From Platanthera guangdongensis (taxonomy: Eukaryota; Streptophyta; Magnoliopsida; Asparagales; Orchidaceae), in assembly GCA_039583875.1 (NCBI GenBank), contig CM077160.1, forward strand, positions 112,301,314-112,365,313: DNA of 64,000 bases. The letters are read 5' to 3'. The notes below the pieces were generated by a model. It searched no databases. It saw only the letters and a program-made list of their open reading frames with translations, and was not told the DNA's origin. The first letter of the stretch is position 1. Each line of letters begins with the position of its first letter. The position numbers were made by a program, and so were the translations under genes. Below are positions 45,059 to 55,590 of this stretch, in pieces.

Positions 45059-45233
45059 TGTTTTGGTCTATTTATGTATTTTCCTCCTTTTTGTTTTTAG
45101 CCGCACATCTTGGATTTGGGATCCTTCTCTCTCTTCTCTCCCTATATATTTGTACTCATACTTGTATTTACATTTTGAAGAAGCATATACAAGGTTGACT
45201 GATTTTTTTGCATTACTCATGTACTTCTCTACA
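45059..45233 (+). repeat. 5' LTR of copia element B (175 bp)
   Basis: Starts TGTTTTGGTC, ends CTCTACA before TGGTATCTGGGC. Same layout as the LTRs of A and C (CCTATATATTTGTACTC at the TATA position) but clearly diverged. It sits inside the reverse transcriptase of C. Confidence 0.85.
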
Positions 45234-45246
45234 TGGTATCTGGGCA
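45234..45246 (+). other. Primer-binding site of B
   Basis: TGGTATCTGGGCA, two or three bases off the standard TGGTATCAGAGC. Confidence 0.75.
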
Positions 45247-46551
45247 TCTGGTCCTACCTACGGTTTCGAGCGGACACTTCTTTTTCTAACCGCCCAGCTC
45301 CTGCAGTTGCTCCCTTGCTATCTGACTCTTCTGTCTAACAGCGTCTCCTTCGTGGTCTTCTTTTTCTCTACCCGGCTTCTCCTCTCCTCTCGTGGAACCA
45401 CCCCCCCCCCCCCTTTTCTCTCCTGCTCCGCTTTTATAGCTTTCCTCTCTCTCCCGTGGAACCATCCCTTCTCGCGCGGTCTTCCACTCCTAGTCGCATC
45501 TCTCCACTGTTGTAGTCGCTGCTATTCTGTTGTCGGTCTCTCTTCTAGTCACGGCGACCTCTCCTCTAGTCGCGGCGACCTCGTCTCCTCTAGTCGCGGC
45601 GAGCTCGCCTCCTCTAGTCGCGGCGACCTCGTCTCATCTAGTCGCGGCGACCTCTTCTCCTCTACTTGCGAAGACCTTGTTGTCGGCCTCACCGCTGCGG
45701 ATCTTCTTGTCGGTTTGATCTTTACTGGCTTAACCGTGGCCTTCTCTTGCGCGGTTTCCTCTCCTAGTCGCTTTTCTTGTCGGGCTTCTCTTCGTGTTGC
45801 GGCCTCTTCTCTTCGTGTCTAGCCGCCATTTTCTAGTCGCGCTCTCCAACGTCTCTCTTGGTCAAAGTTTCTTGTGAGGATTGTAGCGCGGTCTGTCTCT
45901 TTGTTGCAAGGTCTTTCCTTGATCCGTGACCGATTAGCCGCGCGGTCTGTCCCAGAGTTCCTCTTGTTTTCGCTGCAGTCTCCTGCTCTAGTTGCTTGCT
46001 CTCGCCGCATGTTCTCGTTGCGGCTTGTCTCTTTGCCTGATCTAGTCGCTTCTTCTTTATCGCGCGGCTTGTTCGCTTGCTTTTGTCGCTGCTCTAGTCG
46101 CTGCGGATTCGATGTAGCTGTTGTCCGCTCTGTATATTTACTAGTGACACCTCTCTGCGGTCTTCTCTAGTCGTTGTCTGTTGTGCTAACCGCTGCGGCC
46201 TCCTGTCCGGCGACATTCTCGTCTCTAGTCGCTACGGATTCTCCGTAGCCACTGTCCGCTGCGATCTTCCCTGCTTCCTGTAGTCCGCTACGGATTCTTA
46301 TCTAGCCATTGTGGCTTTCTGTCCGCTGCGATCTTCTCCACTGGTCGCTTGTCGATGCCCGCTGCCCGCTGCTCGCTGGTCGTTGGTTGTTCTGTCCGTT
46401 GCGACCTGTGTTGTTTCCGCTCTGTTCGCTGGTGCTTCACGTTCGGACTACTCCCTGTGTTTGTCGGGGTTCCTCTTGTCGGCCTCTTCTTCTTCCCGAG
46501 CGGGCTATCTCTCTTTACCAGTTTACCCTTTGTCTCTTAACCGCCTGGCAT
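45247..46551 (+). other. Leader of element B with local tandem repeat
   Basis: C/T-rich leader. 45545-45666 has five units of 24-27 bp with TCTAGTCGCGGCGACCTC. Beyond it, TAGTCGCTGCGG-like words recur to 46350. The leader is the counterpart of 41174-42077. Confidence 0.7.
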
Positions 46552-47520
46552 GGGTTCTTCTACTGTGACCTCCATTCCAGCTGGGCGACTGTCCACATCC
46601 TTAAAGTCTGTGACGAATTGCGGATAACCACCATTTCCCTCACTGGGAAGAAGAACTTTGTGAAGTGGGTGCATTCAGTTTGTCGAGTCCTTCAGTCCAA
46701 AGGGTTTCTTCATCATCTAACCCAGGATGTTCCTTCTTCCCCTATAGATGACTGGCTTCGCAACGATGGTCGAGTTCAAACATGGTTTCTCAACTCCCTT
46801 GATGGCGAACCATACTGCATGGCCATGTATCACGAGAAGGCTAAGGTGATGTGGGATGAGCTTCATTCTCTTTACTCGGGCAAGGACAGTCTCTGGCACC
46901 TATATGACATCACCAGTGATCTCCAAAGCCTCGACTCCGACAGTGCCACTGACTTAACCTCCTTTGTTGCTCGTTCCAAGACAATGGTTGAAGCCTGGAT
47001 TCAGTATCAGCCCCTACTATGGATCTCGCTGTCCAGCGCGCTCAAAAGGAAGCAGTCGGTATTTCCATGATGATGGCTCGTGTCCAGCCTCATCTTCAGA
47101 GTGTTCGGGACTAGATCCTCTCGTCTGCTACTACTCCTTCATTCTCTAATTTGTGATCCATGCTGCTAAAGGTTTCACCACCTCCTGATACTATCGGACC
47201 GTCCTCCCCGGCTCTTCTCCAACACTCTTCAGCACCATTATAACCTCTCCCTCCCCCAGCTCATGGAGGACGTTCACGCTCTCGGGGGAGGGGGGGAGGG
47301 GGGGAGGGGGGCGAGGAGGCCAGTTACATCCTAAGTGTTCTTTTTGTGGCAAGGATGGTCATCTTAAAACCACCTGCTACCGCAAACATGGTCTTCCTCC
47401 TCGTCCAACTGCTTCTGTTGTTGCCCACAGTCGGTCAGCCACTCGTGCTGATATTGATGAAGTCCGCCTCCAGCTTCCAACAACTTCAAAGGTTGCTCCA
47501 CAACTCGCCTGCTTCTGTTG
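46552..47520 (+). pseudogene. gag of copia element B
   Basis: ATG at 46551 gives MGSSTVTSIPAGRLST, then a frameshift near 46612 into ELRITTISLTGKKNFVKWVH and the gag body to WIQYQPLLWI. A further -1 change near 47015 leads to MDLAVQRAQKEAV, at the same site as in C. The zinc knuckle at 47336 is intact: CSFCGKDGHLKTTC. A G-rich run (47285-47312) precedes it. Confidence 0.87.
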
Positions 47521-50165
47521 CCTCTGTCTCAACTGAAGGTATCGTTTGTCTCTCCACTAGTCCGAGCTGGATAGTGGACTCAGGTGCTACTCACCATATC
47601 ACATCCCTGAAGTCACCCCGATACTTGGATTCTCCGCATCCAAAGTTTATCACGGTTGTCAATGGCAACACCGCTCCTGTCTCCGGCTCTGCCGACATAC
47701 CCCTCAATCCCTCTATTTCTCTTTGTTCGGCTCTCCATGTCACGGGCTCTCCATTTCATTTACTGTCTGTTTAGTCGCCTCACTGTAGATTTGGATTGTT
47801 CTATCACGTTCACCCTTTCTTCTCTTCTGATGCAGGATCGCAGGACACAGAGTATATCATTGGTAGAGGACGACTGCAAAACGAGCTATACCTTCTCGAT
47901 GTCTCTCCTACCATTCTCTCCTCCGTCTCCTCAGTTGACTGGCATCGGCGTCTTGGGCATGCTCTACTTCCCGTTCTCCGAAAGGAACTTCCTGATGTTC
48001 CGCTTAAATTTTTTTCCTGTGATTCATGTATTCTGGGGAAACAACATCATTCCTCGTTTCCCCCTCATTGTACCCGGAGCTCTGCTCCTTTTATGTTAGT
48101 TCATTCTGATATTTAGGGCCCCTATAAAATAGCAAGTGTATTCGGTTATGGTTATTCCATTACTATCATTGATGATTATTCACGGATGATCTGGTTGTAC
48201 CTACTTCGTGACCGTTCCGAACTTTCACATGTGTTCTGTGTTTTCATTCTTGAGACTCGCACTCAGTTTGCCGATACACTCAAAACGCTCCGGACAGATA
48301 ATGCACGAGAATACACTAGTCATGAATTCAATACTCTCTGCTCTGAATTTGGGATTATTCATCAGACTTCGTGTGTCTATACTGCTCAACAAAACGGTGT
48401 GGTTGATCGCAAAAATAGACATCTTCTGGATGTTGCTCGCTGTCTCATGATCCAAATGCATGTTTCTAAGGTGTATTGGCATTTTGCGGTTTCCATGGCA
48501 TGTCATCTCATCAATCGTCTACCCTCCTCCGTTCTCAACAACGCTACTCCATTCAGTCTCCTTTTTCCCTCTACACCAACATTCCCTCTCACCACTCGCA
48601 CATTTGGTTGTACTTGTTATGTTCATCATCTCGGGCCCTCCACTGACATGTTCAATCCTTGGGCGGAAAAATATATGTTTGTTGGTTACTCTCGTACTCA
48701 AAAAGGGTACGTTTGTTACTCTCCCACTACCCGCAAGGTGACTGCTTCGACAGATGTTACCATTCTAGAAGATCAACCGTTTTTTCTACTTCATCACCAC
48801 CTCCTCCATCGCCATCAATACCTCGACATGTTGTTCCAGTTACGTCTTCTCCACCACCGCCACTTCCCACCAAAGTTCCTTTTCACCACCAACCTCCTCT
48901 TCTTCGTTTCTACACTCGTCGCCCCCCTTATTCCGCCACCCCAATGCAGCCAGCTTCCACCTCTGGCGCTCTGCAACCTGCTGATCCGACGCAGGCTTCC
49001 ATCGCACATCCCATGGCGAATTATGTATTCTTACATCGCCTGTCCCCGACGCTTCAGGAATTTGTCACTACATTATCCTCTATTTATGTCCCTAATTCTG
49101 TGCAGGAGGCTCTCCAACATCTGGGCTGGCGGGCGATCATGGACGAAGAAATGACTGCTCTCTGGGCAAATCATACGTGGGATCTGGTCCCTCTTCCTCC
49201 AGGACAGTCCCCTGTTGGCTATAAATGGGTCTTTATCATCAAGCATGCTCCTGATGGGACAATTGACCGTCTTAAATCCGGACTGATGGCTCGCGGCTTC
49301 ACTCAACAACAGAATCTTGACTATGAAAAAACCTTCTCTCTGGTAGCAAAACTCAACACGGTTCGTATCCTCATCGCTGTTGTTGTGCATCGTCAGTGTC
49401 CATTACGTCAACTAGATATCAAAAATATCTTTTTAAATGGAGATCTTCAAGAGACAGTCTACATGCAGCAGCCTCCCGGGTTTGAGATCACGGGGAAGTC
49501 CCAAGCTTGTCATCTTAAGAAGTCAATTTATGGTCTCAAACAATCCCCTCGGGCATGGTTCGATAAGTTCAGTAAAGCTGTTCAGGAGGTTGGCTTTACT
49601 CGGAGCTCGGCGGACTTCTTTTTGTTCACGCGACATCGAACAACAAGAACGGTTCTTCTTTTGGTGTATGTTGATGACATCCTAATCACCGGAGATGATT
49701 CAAAGGGAATACAAGTGGTCAAACAGCACCTCAGTTCTGTTTTTCAAATAAAAGATCTGGGGAATGTTCGATACTTCCTTGGCATTGAGATCGTCAGACG
49801 TCCTGATGGCCTCGTTCTATCTCAACGAAAGTACTGTCTCGACCTTCTCAGGATATTGGCTATTCTGGATGCAAACCGGTTAACACTCCTATGGATATCA
49901 ATCACAAGTTGTGTGCACATGTTTCTGATGCAGATCTTCTTCTTCCAAATCCAGAATACTATTAAAGACTCGTTAGGAAGTTGATTTACCTAACGGTCAC
50001 GAGACCGGACATATCCTTTGTTGTTGGGGTGGTCATTCAGTTTATGCATTCTCCTTGGATATCTCATCTTCAAGCCGTCGAACACATCCTGAGATATCTA
50101 AAAACTGCTCCTGGTCAAGGGCTAGCATACAAAACCTCTTCTTCTACTCCAGAATTGGAATTCAT
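47521..50165 (+). pseudogene. pol of copia element B
   Basis: Protease WIVDSGATHHIT (about 47568), a stop near 47773 with a frameshift, GAG-pre-integrase (HRRLGHALLP), a stop at about 48114 in HSDI, integrase 48124-48780 (DDYSRMIWLYLL, RTDNAREYTSHE, QQNGVVDRKNRHLL). Then a long open frame 48659-49984 with linker and reverse transcriptase (WDLVPLPPGQ, MARGFTQQQNLDYEKTF, YGLKQSPRAWF) and an intact YVDD at 49667-49678. After a frameshift near 49850 the RNase H lead-in (TRPDISFVVGV, HILRYLKTAPGQGL) ends at about 50150, where an AATTCC-rich element begins. RNase H core and 3' LTR are missing. Confidence 0.92.
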
Positions 50166-51215
50166 CTAATTCCAATTCCTGTGAGAATTGGAATTGGTCT
50201 AAATTCCAATGCAGTTGTTCGGCTGCAGGATGGATTTCTAGAATTAGAATTGAAATTGTTTTAGAATTTCTTTTTTTCTCATGCCTGCAGGATCGGGCGA
50301 CATGACAATTTGAAGTTGGAGTCTTGTGTTACTCAGGACGAAGTAATTGCAGCAAAAACAAGTAGTTGAGGGAATTATTCATTTACAATCTTTAAGAAAA
50401 TATAGAAGTTGACAAAAAAAGGAACACAACACCAGAGAAATTAATTTTAAGTAGTGCACCAACAATTAATTATGATCGGACAACGACAACGAGATTGGGC
50501 AGTGATGACGAGATCGGGTGACGGCGACGAGATCGGTCGACGATGCCGAGATCGGGCGACGATGACAAGAACGAGGGCGCGATCAGGCGGCGACGACGAG
50601 ATCGGGCAGTGGCGGCGGCGAGATCGGGCGGCTGCAGCGAGATCGGGCAGTGCCGGTAAGATCGGGTGGCTGCGGGGAGATCATGTGGTGGCGGAGAGAT
50701 CGGGCGGCGGCGGCGGAGAGATCGGGCGGCGTCGGCGAGATCAGGCGGCGGAGGCGGCGAGATCGGTTGGCGGCGGTGAGATCGGTTGTCGGCGGCGAGA
50801 TCGGGCGGTGGCGGCGGTATCAGGTGGCGGCGGTATCGGGCGGCAGCAGTGAGCGGTGGCGTGATAGGGATGCGGTGGTGAGATCGGGCGGCGACAACGA
50901 GATCCGGCGGCGGCGAGATCGGGCGGCGGCGGCGAGATCGGGCGGCGGCGGCGAGATCGGGCGGCGGCGGCGAGATCGGGCGGCGGCGGCGAGATCGGGC
51001 GACGACGATGAGATCGGGCAACGACGGCCATAGTAAAAAATGAATTCCATGAAATATCTGTTTTTACCCCTAAGAATTGGTCATAGTACAAAATTGAATT
51101 CCATGGAAATGGACCAATTCCAATTCCAATTCCAATTCCAATTCCGAGGGAATTTCTAACATCCGAGCACTGGAATTGGAATTATGTTGCCTCAATTCCA
51201 ATTTCCAATTTCAGG
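50150..51215. mobile_element. AATTCC/GGAATT-rich non-autonomous element
   Basis: Both ends are made of AATTGGAATT and AATTCCAATTCC words: left 50150-50275, right 51085-51215 (a run of AATTCC units at 51115-51146). They can pair as long imperfect inverted ends. The core is a minisatellite (50480-51020). No transposase. The class is not certain; it interrupts element B. Confidence 0.6.
50480..51020. repeat. GAGATCGGGCGGCGGCG minisatellite (19-bp unit)
   Basis: About 28 imperfect units. The cleanest run (50934-51000) has an exact 19-bp period. Three units make 57 bp, so each strand and frame stays open and gives Arg/Pro/Asp-Leu-Ala artefact repeats. Confidence 0.9.
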
Positions 51216-51881
51216 GGGCCGAAGAGATCATAAGAGTTCCAAAATAAAAATTAATGGAGGAGAATTTGTAAAGCAGTTCAAAAGTAGTCAGAATAAGTGT
51301 AATGATGGAGTTTTCAACTTCAGATAACAGGCAACAGCAACTCACAATTCAACTCACAACCAAGGAATAATGTTACAGTTGCCCGAATTTGGGTTAGAAC
51401 TTATTTGTCCTGGACCGACCTAATGGTTGAATCGGGATCACTTGAACAGATTTAAGACATTCGTTGCATGAGCTTCTAGTGAATCCTTTTTTTCTAACAA
51501 CTACATCTAGCACTAGCTGAAAGCTTGCAAGAAATTACGATACAAGTTTACTCTTCTTTTGGTTCAGATGGAGGACTGCAATCATGCAGATTAGAGATTT
51601 TGTAATCATTGAACCAAAGTCTTATCCGCTTTCAGGTATCAGAGAAGATACCACAGTCCAAAACGGAGACTGCCACTGGAGTAGGAGAAAGAGGGAGGAA
51701 ATGAGTGGTGTTTCTTCTGGTAGCAGCAATTCGGCTTTCCCCGGGATACGCAACGATAGAAAGGGAGGTTGATTAATTAAAACAATGAAGACAGAAAAAT
51801 ATCATTTGCTCTTTTATATACAAATGCAGAAGCATTTTCATTTCCAAATACAAACTACCAAAGAGATAATAGAATTATTAC
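51216..51881. other. No gene; intron-like sequence next to the host exon
   Basis: Low-repeat sequence, moderately AT-rich. I found no downstream exon of the dehydrogenase gene here. 51584-51772 has a short plus-strand frame without a recognisable family. Confidence 0.45.
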
Positions 51882-51983
51882 CTCATCATAGACAGGTACA
51901 CTTCCACCCACAAGCCCAGTATTACCGCCTTGCGGAACAACAGCCAAACATCTAGTGTTGCAATATTGCAGAATTTTGGATAC
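51882..51983 (-). CDS. D2HGDH: Single exon of D-2-hydroxyglutarate dehydrogenase
   Basis: The minus strand encodes 34 codons with a clean frame: VSKILQYCN at the start, then [14 protein letters not shown] and VYDE at the end. [14 protein letters not shown] is the hallmark of the FAD-binding (PCMH-type) domain of D-2-hydroxyglutarate dehydrogenase, the mitochondrial flavoenzyme that oxidises D-2-hydroxyglutarate to 2-oxoglutarate and passes electrons to ETF. Both splice sites are present: CTCAG before the exon (51984-51988) and GTAATA after GATGAG (51876-51881), phase 0 on both sides. No other exon of the gene is visible, so it is either one exon between TE-filled introns or a stranded gene fragment. 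Confidence 0.85.
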
Positions 51984-52582
51984 CTGAGAAAAAAGGATGC
52001 ACTAGGATTTAAATGGAAGCATATAATTCAATATTTTATAGTAACTACTTTAATTGTATGTGTCCGACATGAACGTTTTGAAATCTCTTAGAATCATTAA
52101 CATAAACATTTATAAGTATTACTTATAAAAAAATAGAATGGCAAAAATAGTATATGTTATGATTTTGAGATTCAAGAAAAAAACAGATTAATAACAAAGA
52201 AATCAAAAGGTAATATGCTTCAAGATGGACAAAAATATAAAAATGAGATACAAATTAGCACAAAAGGATGATTTGTTTTTCTAGTTAAAACGTTAAGGTT
52301 GGGGGAAAAATTTACACAAAAACAAGAATTATGAAATTTTCATATTTTACATTTAATAACTTAATTTTAAAGTCTACCTAATTCATCTCTAACTTGATTT
52401 TTTAATTGGAAATAGTGTTAGTCTCATCTTGATTTTTACTATATTTTTTAGGGCTATCAATATGCAAATTATTTTATTTCTAAATTTTATCATAGGCCAT
52501 AACAAATTTAAATTTAACATATATCTTAGTTATTTATAGTTATTTATAGTTATTTATAGTTATTTATACATGTTATTAAAGT
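51984..52582. other. AT-rich stretch, intron-like
   Basis: Strongly AT-rich with poly-A/T runs and a small tandem repeat TAGTTATTTA (52530-52568, four units). No coding signal. Confidence 0.5.
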
Positions 52583-52718
52583 TGAATGTACACGTTTTTA
52601 TTTAAAGTTTTATTTTCCCGCTACTTATTACACGTGATATGTCACGTCTATTGGTTCCTATAAATATGTATGTTTGGCTCGAATTAGGGCATTGGGATAA
52701 ATTTTCTCTCGATTCTAC
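52583..52718 (+). repeat. 5' LTR of copia element D (136 bp)
   Basis: Starts TGAATGTACACG, ends GATTCTAC. Matches the 3' LTR at 58695-58830. Promoter parts are visible: CACGTG (52631-52636), ATTGG, and TATA-type CTATAAATA (52659-52667). Confidence 0.88.
52631..52667 (+). promoter_or_regulatory. G-box and TATA box in the D LTR
   Basis: CACGTG followed by a near-repeat GTCACGTC and CTATAAATA. The 3' LTR has the same CACGTG (58743-58748) and TATA (58769-58777), so the pair is conserved between the two LTRs. Confidence 0.55.
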
Positions 52719-53175
52719 TTGGTATCGGAAACTAGCCGCGATTCCGCTTCCGCCTCTGCCACGATCCCGCTTCCACAATCCCGCTTCCGCCGTGATCCCG
52801 CAGTCGCTTCAGTTTTCGCATCTACCATCATTCGTTCCGGTGCCGCTCCAAGTCGAATTGTCCGCGTTCGTTCCGGCGCCGCCCTAGTTGCATCGTTCTG
52901 GCGCCACTCCTTCTCTCTTCATCCGCCGCCCGAGCCTAGGCCTTTCAGCGCCTCGGGCTTCGAGCGCCTAGGGCCTCCTTCTCACGGCCTCCTTCTCACG
53001 GCCTTCTCCAACGGCCTTCGCAGCTTCAGCGCCCTTCACCGCCCGGTTTTCTGGGCGGCCCTTTGTCTCCGGCTGTTTTGTCCTTCATGGGGGCTGCCGG
53101 AGACATCGTGGTCACATCCTCTGGTGTCCTCTCCGATGACACGATCTAAGAGACACTCGTAGGATGTGGTTTCTT
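52719..53175 (+). other. Primer-binding site and leader of element D
   Basis: TTGGTATCGGAAAC follows the LTR, a decayed initiator-Met site. The leader is C/T/G-rich with CCGCTTCCGCC words and ends near ATGACACGATCTAAGAG, a possible gag start (MTRSKRHS then stop). Confidence 0.65.
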
Positions 53176-53219
53176 CTAGTTTTGAGTTATTCGTCTGAAA
53201 TCTCATCTTCTTTTTGATG

Positions 53220-54540
53220 TAGGGTAGGATGCGTACCGTGCAATCTAGGCTAACTCGAGTGAGTGGACACGTGAACACTATGTAGATACACAGAATCCGT
53301 TCGGCAATTAATTCAAATAAAATTCACAACCCACGCATTCAATAATATAAGCGAAAACAATTTCGGTTAGGGCGATTAAGCAAGGCTTTCCTCCAAACGG
53401 GGGGCCAAATTAAGCACGTCACGGATGGCTCCTTCCTGCAATCACAATTCTTTACGGAGCAAAATTCCACATATAAATATCCAAGCAAATATGAGTAATC
53501 CAAACAACGTTCAAGTGCTGAAAATTAAAGGTGCATACAACAAAACAACTCACAAACAAGGTAATGTCCAAGGAGGGAAAGATCCGGCGGTTTTGAAGGT
53601 AGATCCGGGTGAGCGTGTCGGGAAGGTGGCTGTCCGCGGTGGAGAAGGGTTGCAGTGGGCTGAAAACGGATAGATCCGACCAAATATGGAAGGATCCAGC
53701 CAAGGGGAGGGTAGATCCGGTGGTGGAGGGCGGATCCGGGCTAGGAATGGTGAAGGGGTAATAGGGAATTGTAGATCGGGGTTGGATCTCCCGGATCGGG
53801 GCTGATCCGAGAGAGGGGAGGCCGGTTGATGGTGGTAGCGCTAGATCAAGATAGATCTAGGGTTTTCGAAGCGGTGGGAAGTGGATCCACGAAGGGGAAG
53901 AGAAGGAGGGGTCGGCTAGGGCAAAGGAGGCCCTAGGGGGGTTCGGTTTTGGGAGGGGAAGGGGATGCCGGTGCTGGGCTGTAGGTAGCAGGCCGGCAGT
54001 GGATTTCCAAGCACTGGACGAGGCGGTGGAACAGGAAACGGGAGGCGGAGGGGCTGCTGCCCTGGTTGCTAGCTGGTGGGGTTAGGGTAGGGTTTTGGAG
54101 GGGATTCGGTGGCCGGATAGGGAAGGGGGTGGTGGAAAATGATGGAGGGGATTAGGGTTTATCTTGGGGATGAAGTTCCACCGCTAGGAGTCGGCACCTA
54201 TGGCTCCACGGCGTCGGCACCGTGGCTTGATCGCGGAGTTCCGGGAATGACTTCCTCCAAAACCAGCAATAATCTTTCCAAGCCTCTAACACTCCTATTT
54301 ATAACATTCCAAGCATTAGGGCAACCTGGAATCTACGGCTATGATTGGTCGAAGAGTCCACGTGTCAAATATAAGAAAATAAAACTGAAAATAACAAAGT
54401 TATATATTAAGAAAGTTCGCAACGCGCATCCGCGGTATCGGATCGTTACTCCGATCGTCTTCCGGCGAGAATAGACGAAAGTGGGCTCCTCTTTGTTATG
54501 GGCCGATGTTCCCCCATCACTTCCCACATCGGTGCCTACA
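53220..54540 (-). repeat. TATA-bearing repeat, copy 3, inserted in element D
   Basis: Shares with copies 1 and 2 the segments CAACCCACGCATT, GGCTCCTTCCTGCAATCACAA, the TATA block CCTATTTATAAC (54293-54304) and AATCTACGGCTATGATTGG. It separates the leader of D from its gag. The exact ends are unclear. Frames inside are not convincing. Confidence 0.6.
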
Positions 54541-54559
54541 CTGGTCTCTCTACAGATCC

Positions 54560-55590
54560 TCCTCGGAGCCACGGTCAATCTGGCTCCTTAAAGATCACAA
54601 TAGTTGGCTTGGATGACACAAATTATCTTGAATGGTCCAAGGCGGCATAGCATGTTATTCGCAGCCACCAGCTATGTGGACATATTGATGGTACCACTGT
54701 TGAGCCACCGCATACCGATCTCTCATGGATAAAATGGGATGCGGACAATTCCATGGTTGTCTCGTGATTACTTCATTTTATCCCCTCATGTGTATCGCAG
54801 ATATATGCTTCTGGATTTTGCTCATGAAATTTGGAAACAGACTCGTAATACATTTTCTCAGGCAGGCAGTTCAACACAGATTTATGAGCTCACTCGTCGT
54901 GTTTTAGAGCTGAAGCAGGGAACCATGTCTGTCTCTGCCTACTAATCTGAGTTCAAACGTCTGTATCAGGAACTGGATTACTTCAACACCATTACAGCTG
55001 CTTAGACTGCCGATTCCCGGGCTCTTCAGAAGGATAAAGACCGTTTTTGGGTTCACGTCTTTCTTATGGAGCTCAATAATGAGTTTGATGCGGTTCGCAT
55101 GCATGTCCTCCACCGCGAGCCTCTTCCCTCACTTAGGGAAGCCTTCAGTATGCTCCCCAGTGTTGAGAATTGTCAGCGCACTCTTGGTTCCTCTACCGAC
55201 CACTCTTCTCTTGCTGGAATTGCTCGAGGACCTCCGCCTTTATGCAGCCACTGTGGGAAGAATAAACATACTAAGAACATCCGTTTTCGTCAACACCCTC
55301 ATCTTGCTCCCTCTGGTCGGGGTTCTTCTGCTCGTGGGAGAGGTGGTCACCGTGGTAGTGGTCGTCAGGTTGGTTCCCGCACACAATATTATGCGCATTC
55401 GACAGAGGTTTATAAGGATACCTCTGGAGGCCTTTCTGCAATGGAGTTAGAGGCTTTTCGTCGTATGTTGGTTCTCATTCTGACTCTACATCGGTTGATT
55501 CCACTACCGCGTTTGTTACTTCAGGTATCTCCAGTGCTCATGTTGTGTCTTCATCCCCTTCCGAGTGAATCATCGACAAAGGTGCGACGG
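54560..55590 (+). pseudogene. gag of copia element D
   Basis: Readable parts: GSLKITIVGLDDTNYLEW, a stop where Ala/Gln would be, SHQLCGHIDGTTVEPP, then shifted YRRYMLLDFAHEIWKQTRNT, YELTRRVLELKQGTMSVSAY, MELNNEFDAVRMHVLHREPL. The zinc knuckle is CSHCGKNKHTKNI with the last Cys lost. Same family as E. Many stops. Confidence 0.87.

Noticed and set aside
50470..51033. Arg/Pro-rich ORFs on both strands
   Set aside because: They are produced by the 19-bp minisatellite, which keeps all frames open.
51584..51772. Short plus-strand ORF near the dehydrogenase exon, considered as another exon
   Set aside because: Neither strand matches the dehydrogenase sequence expected next to the exon, and no conserved motif is visible.
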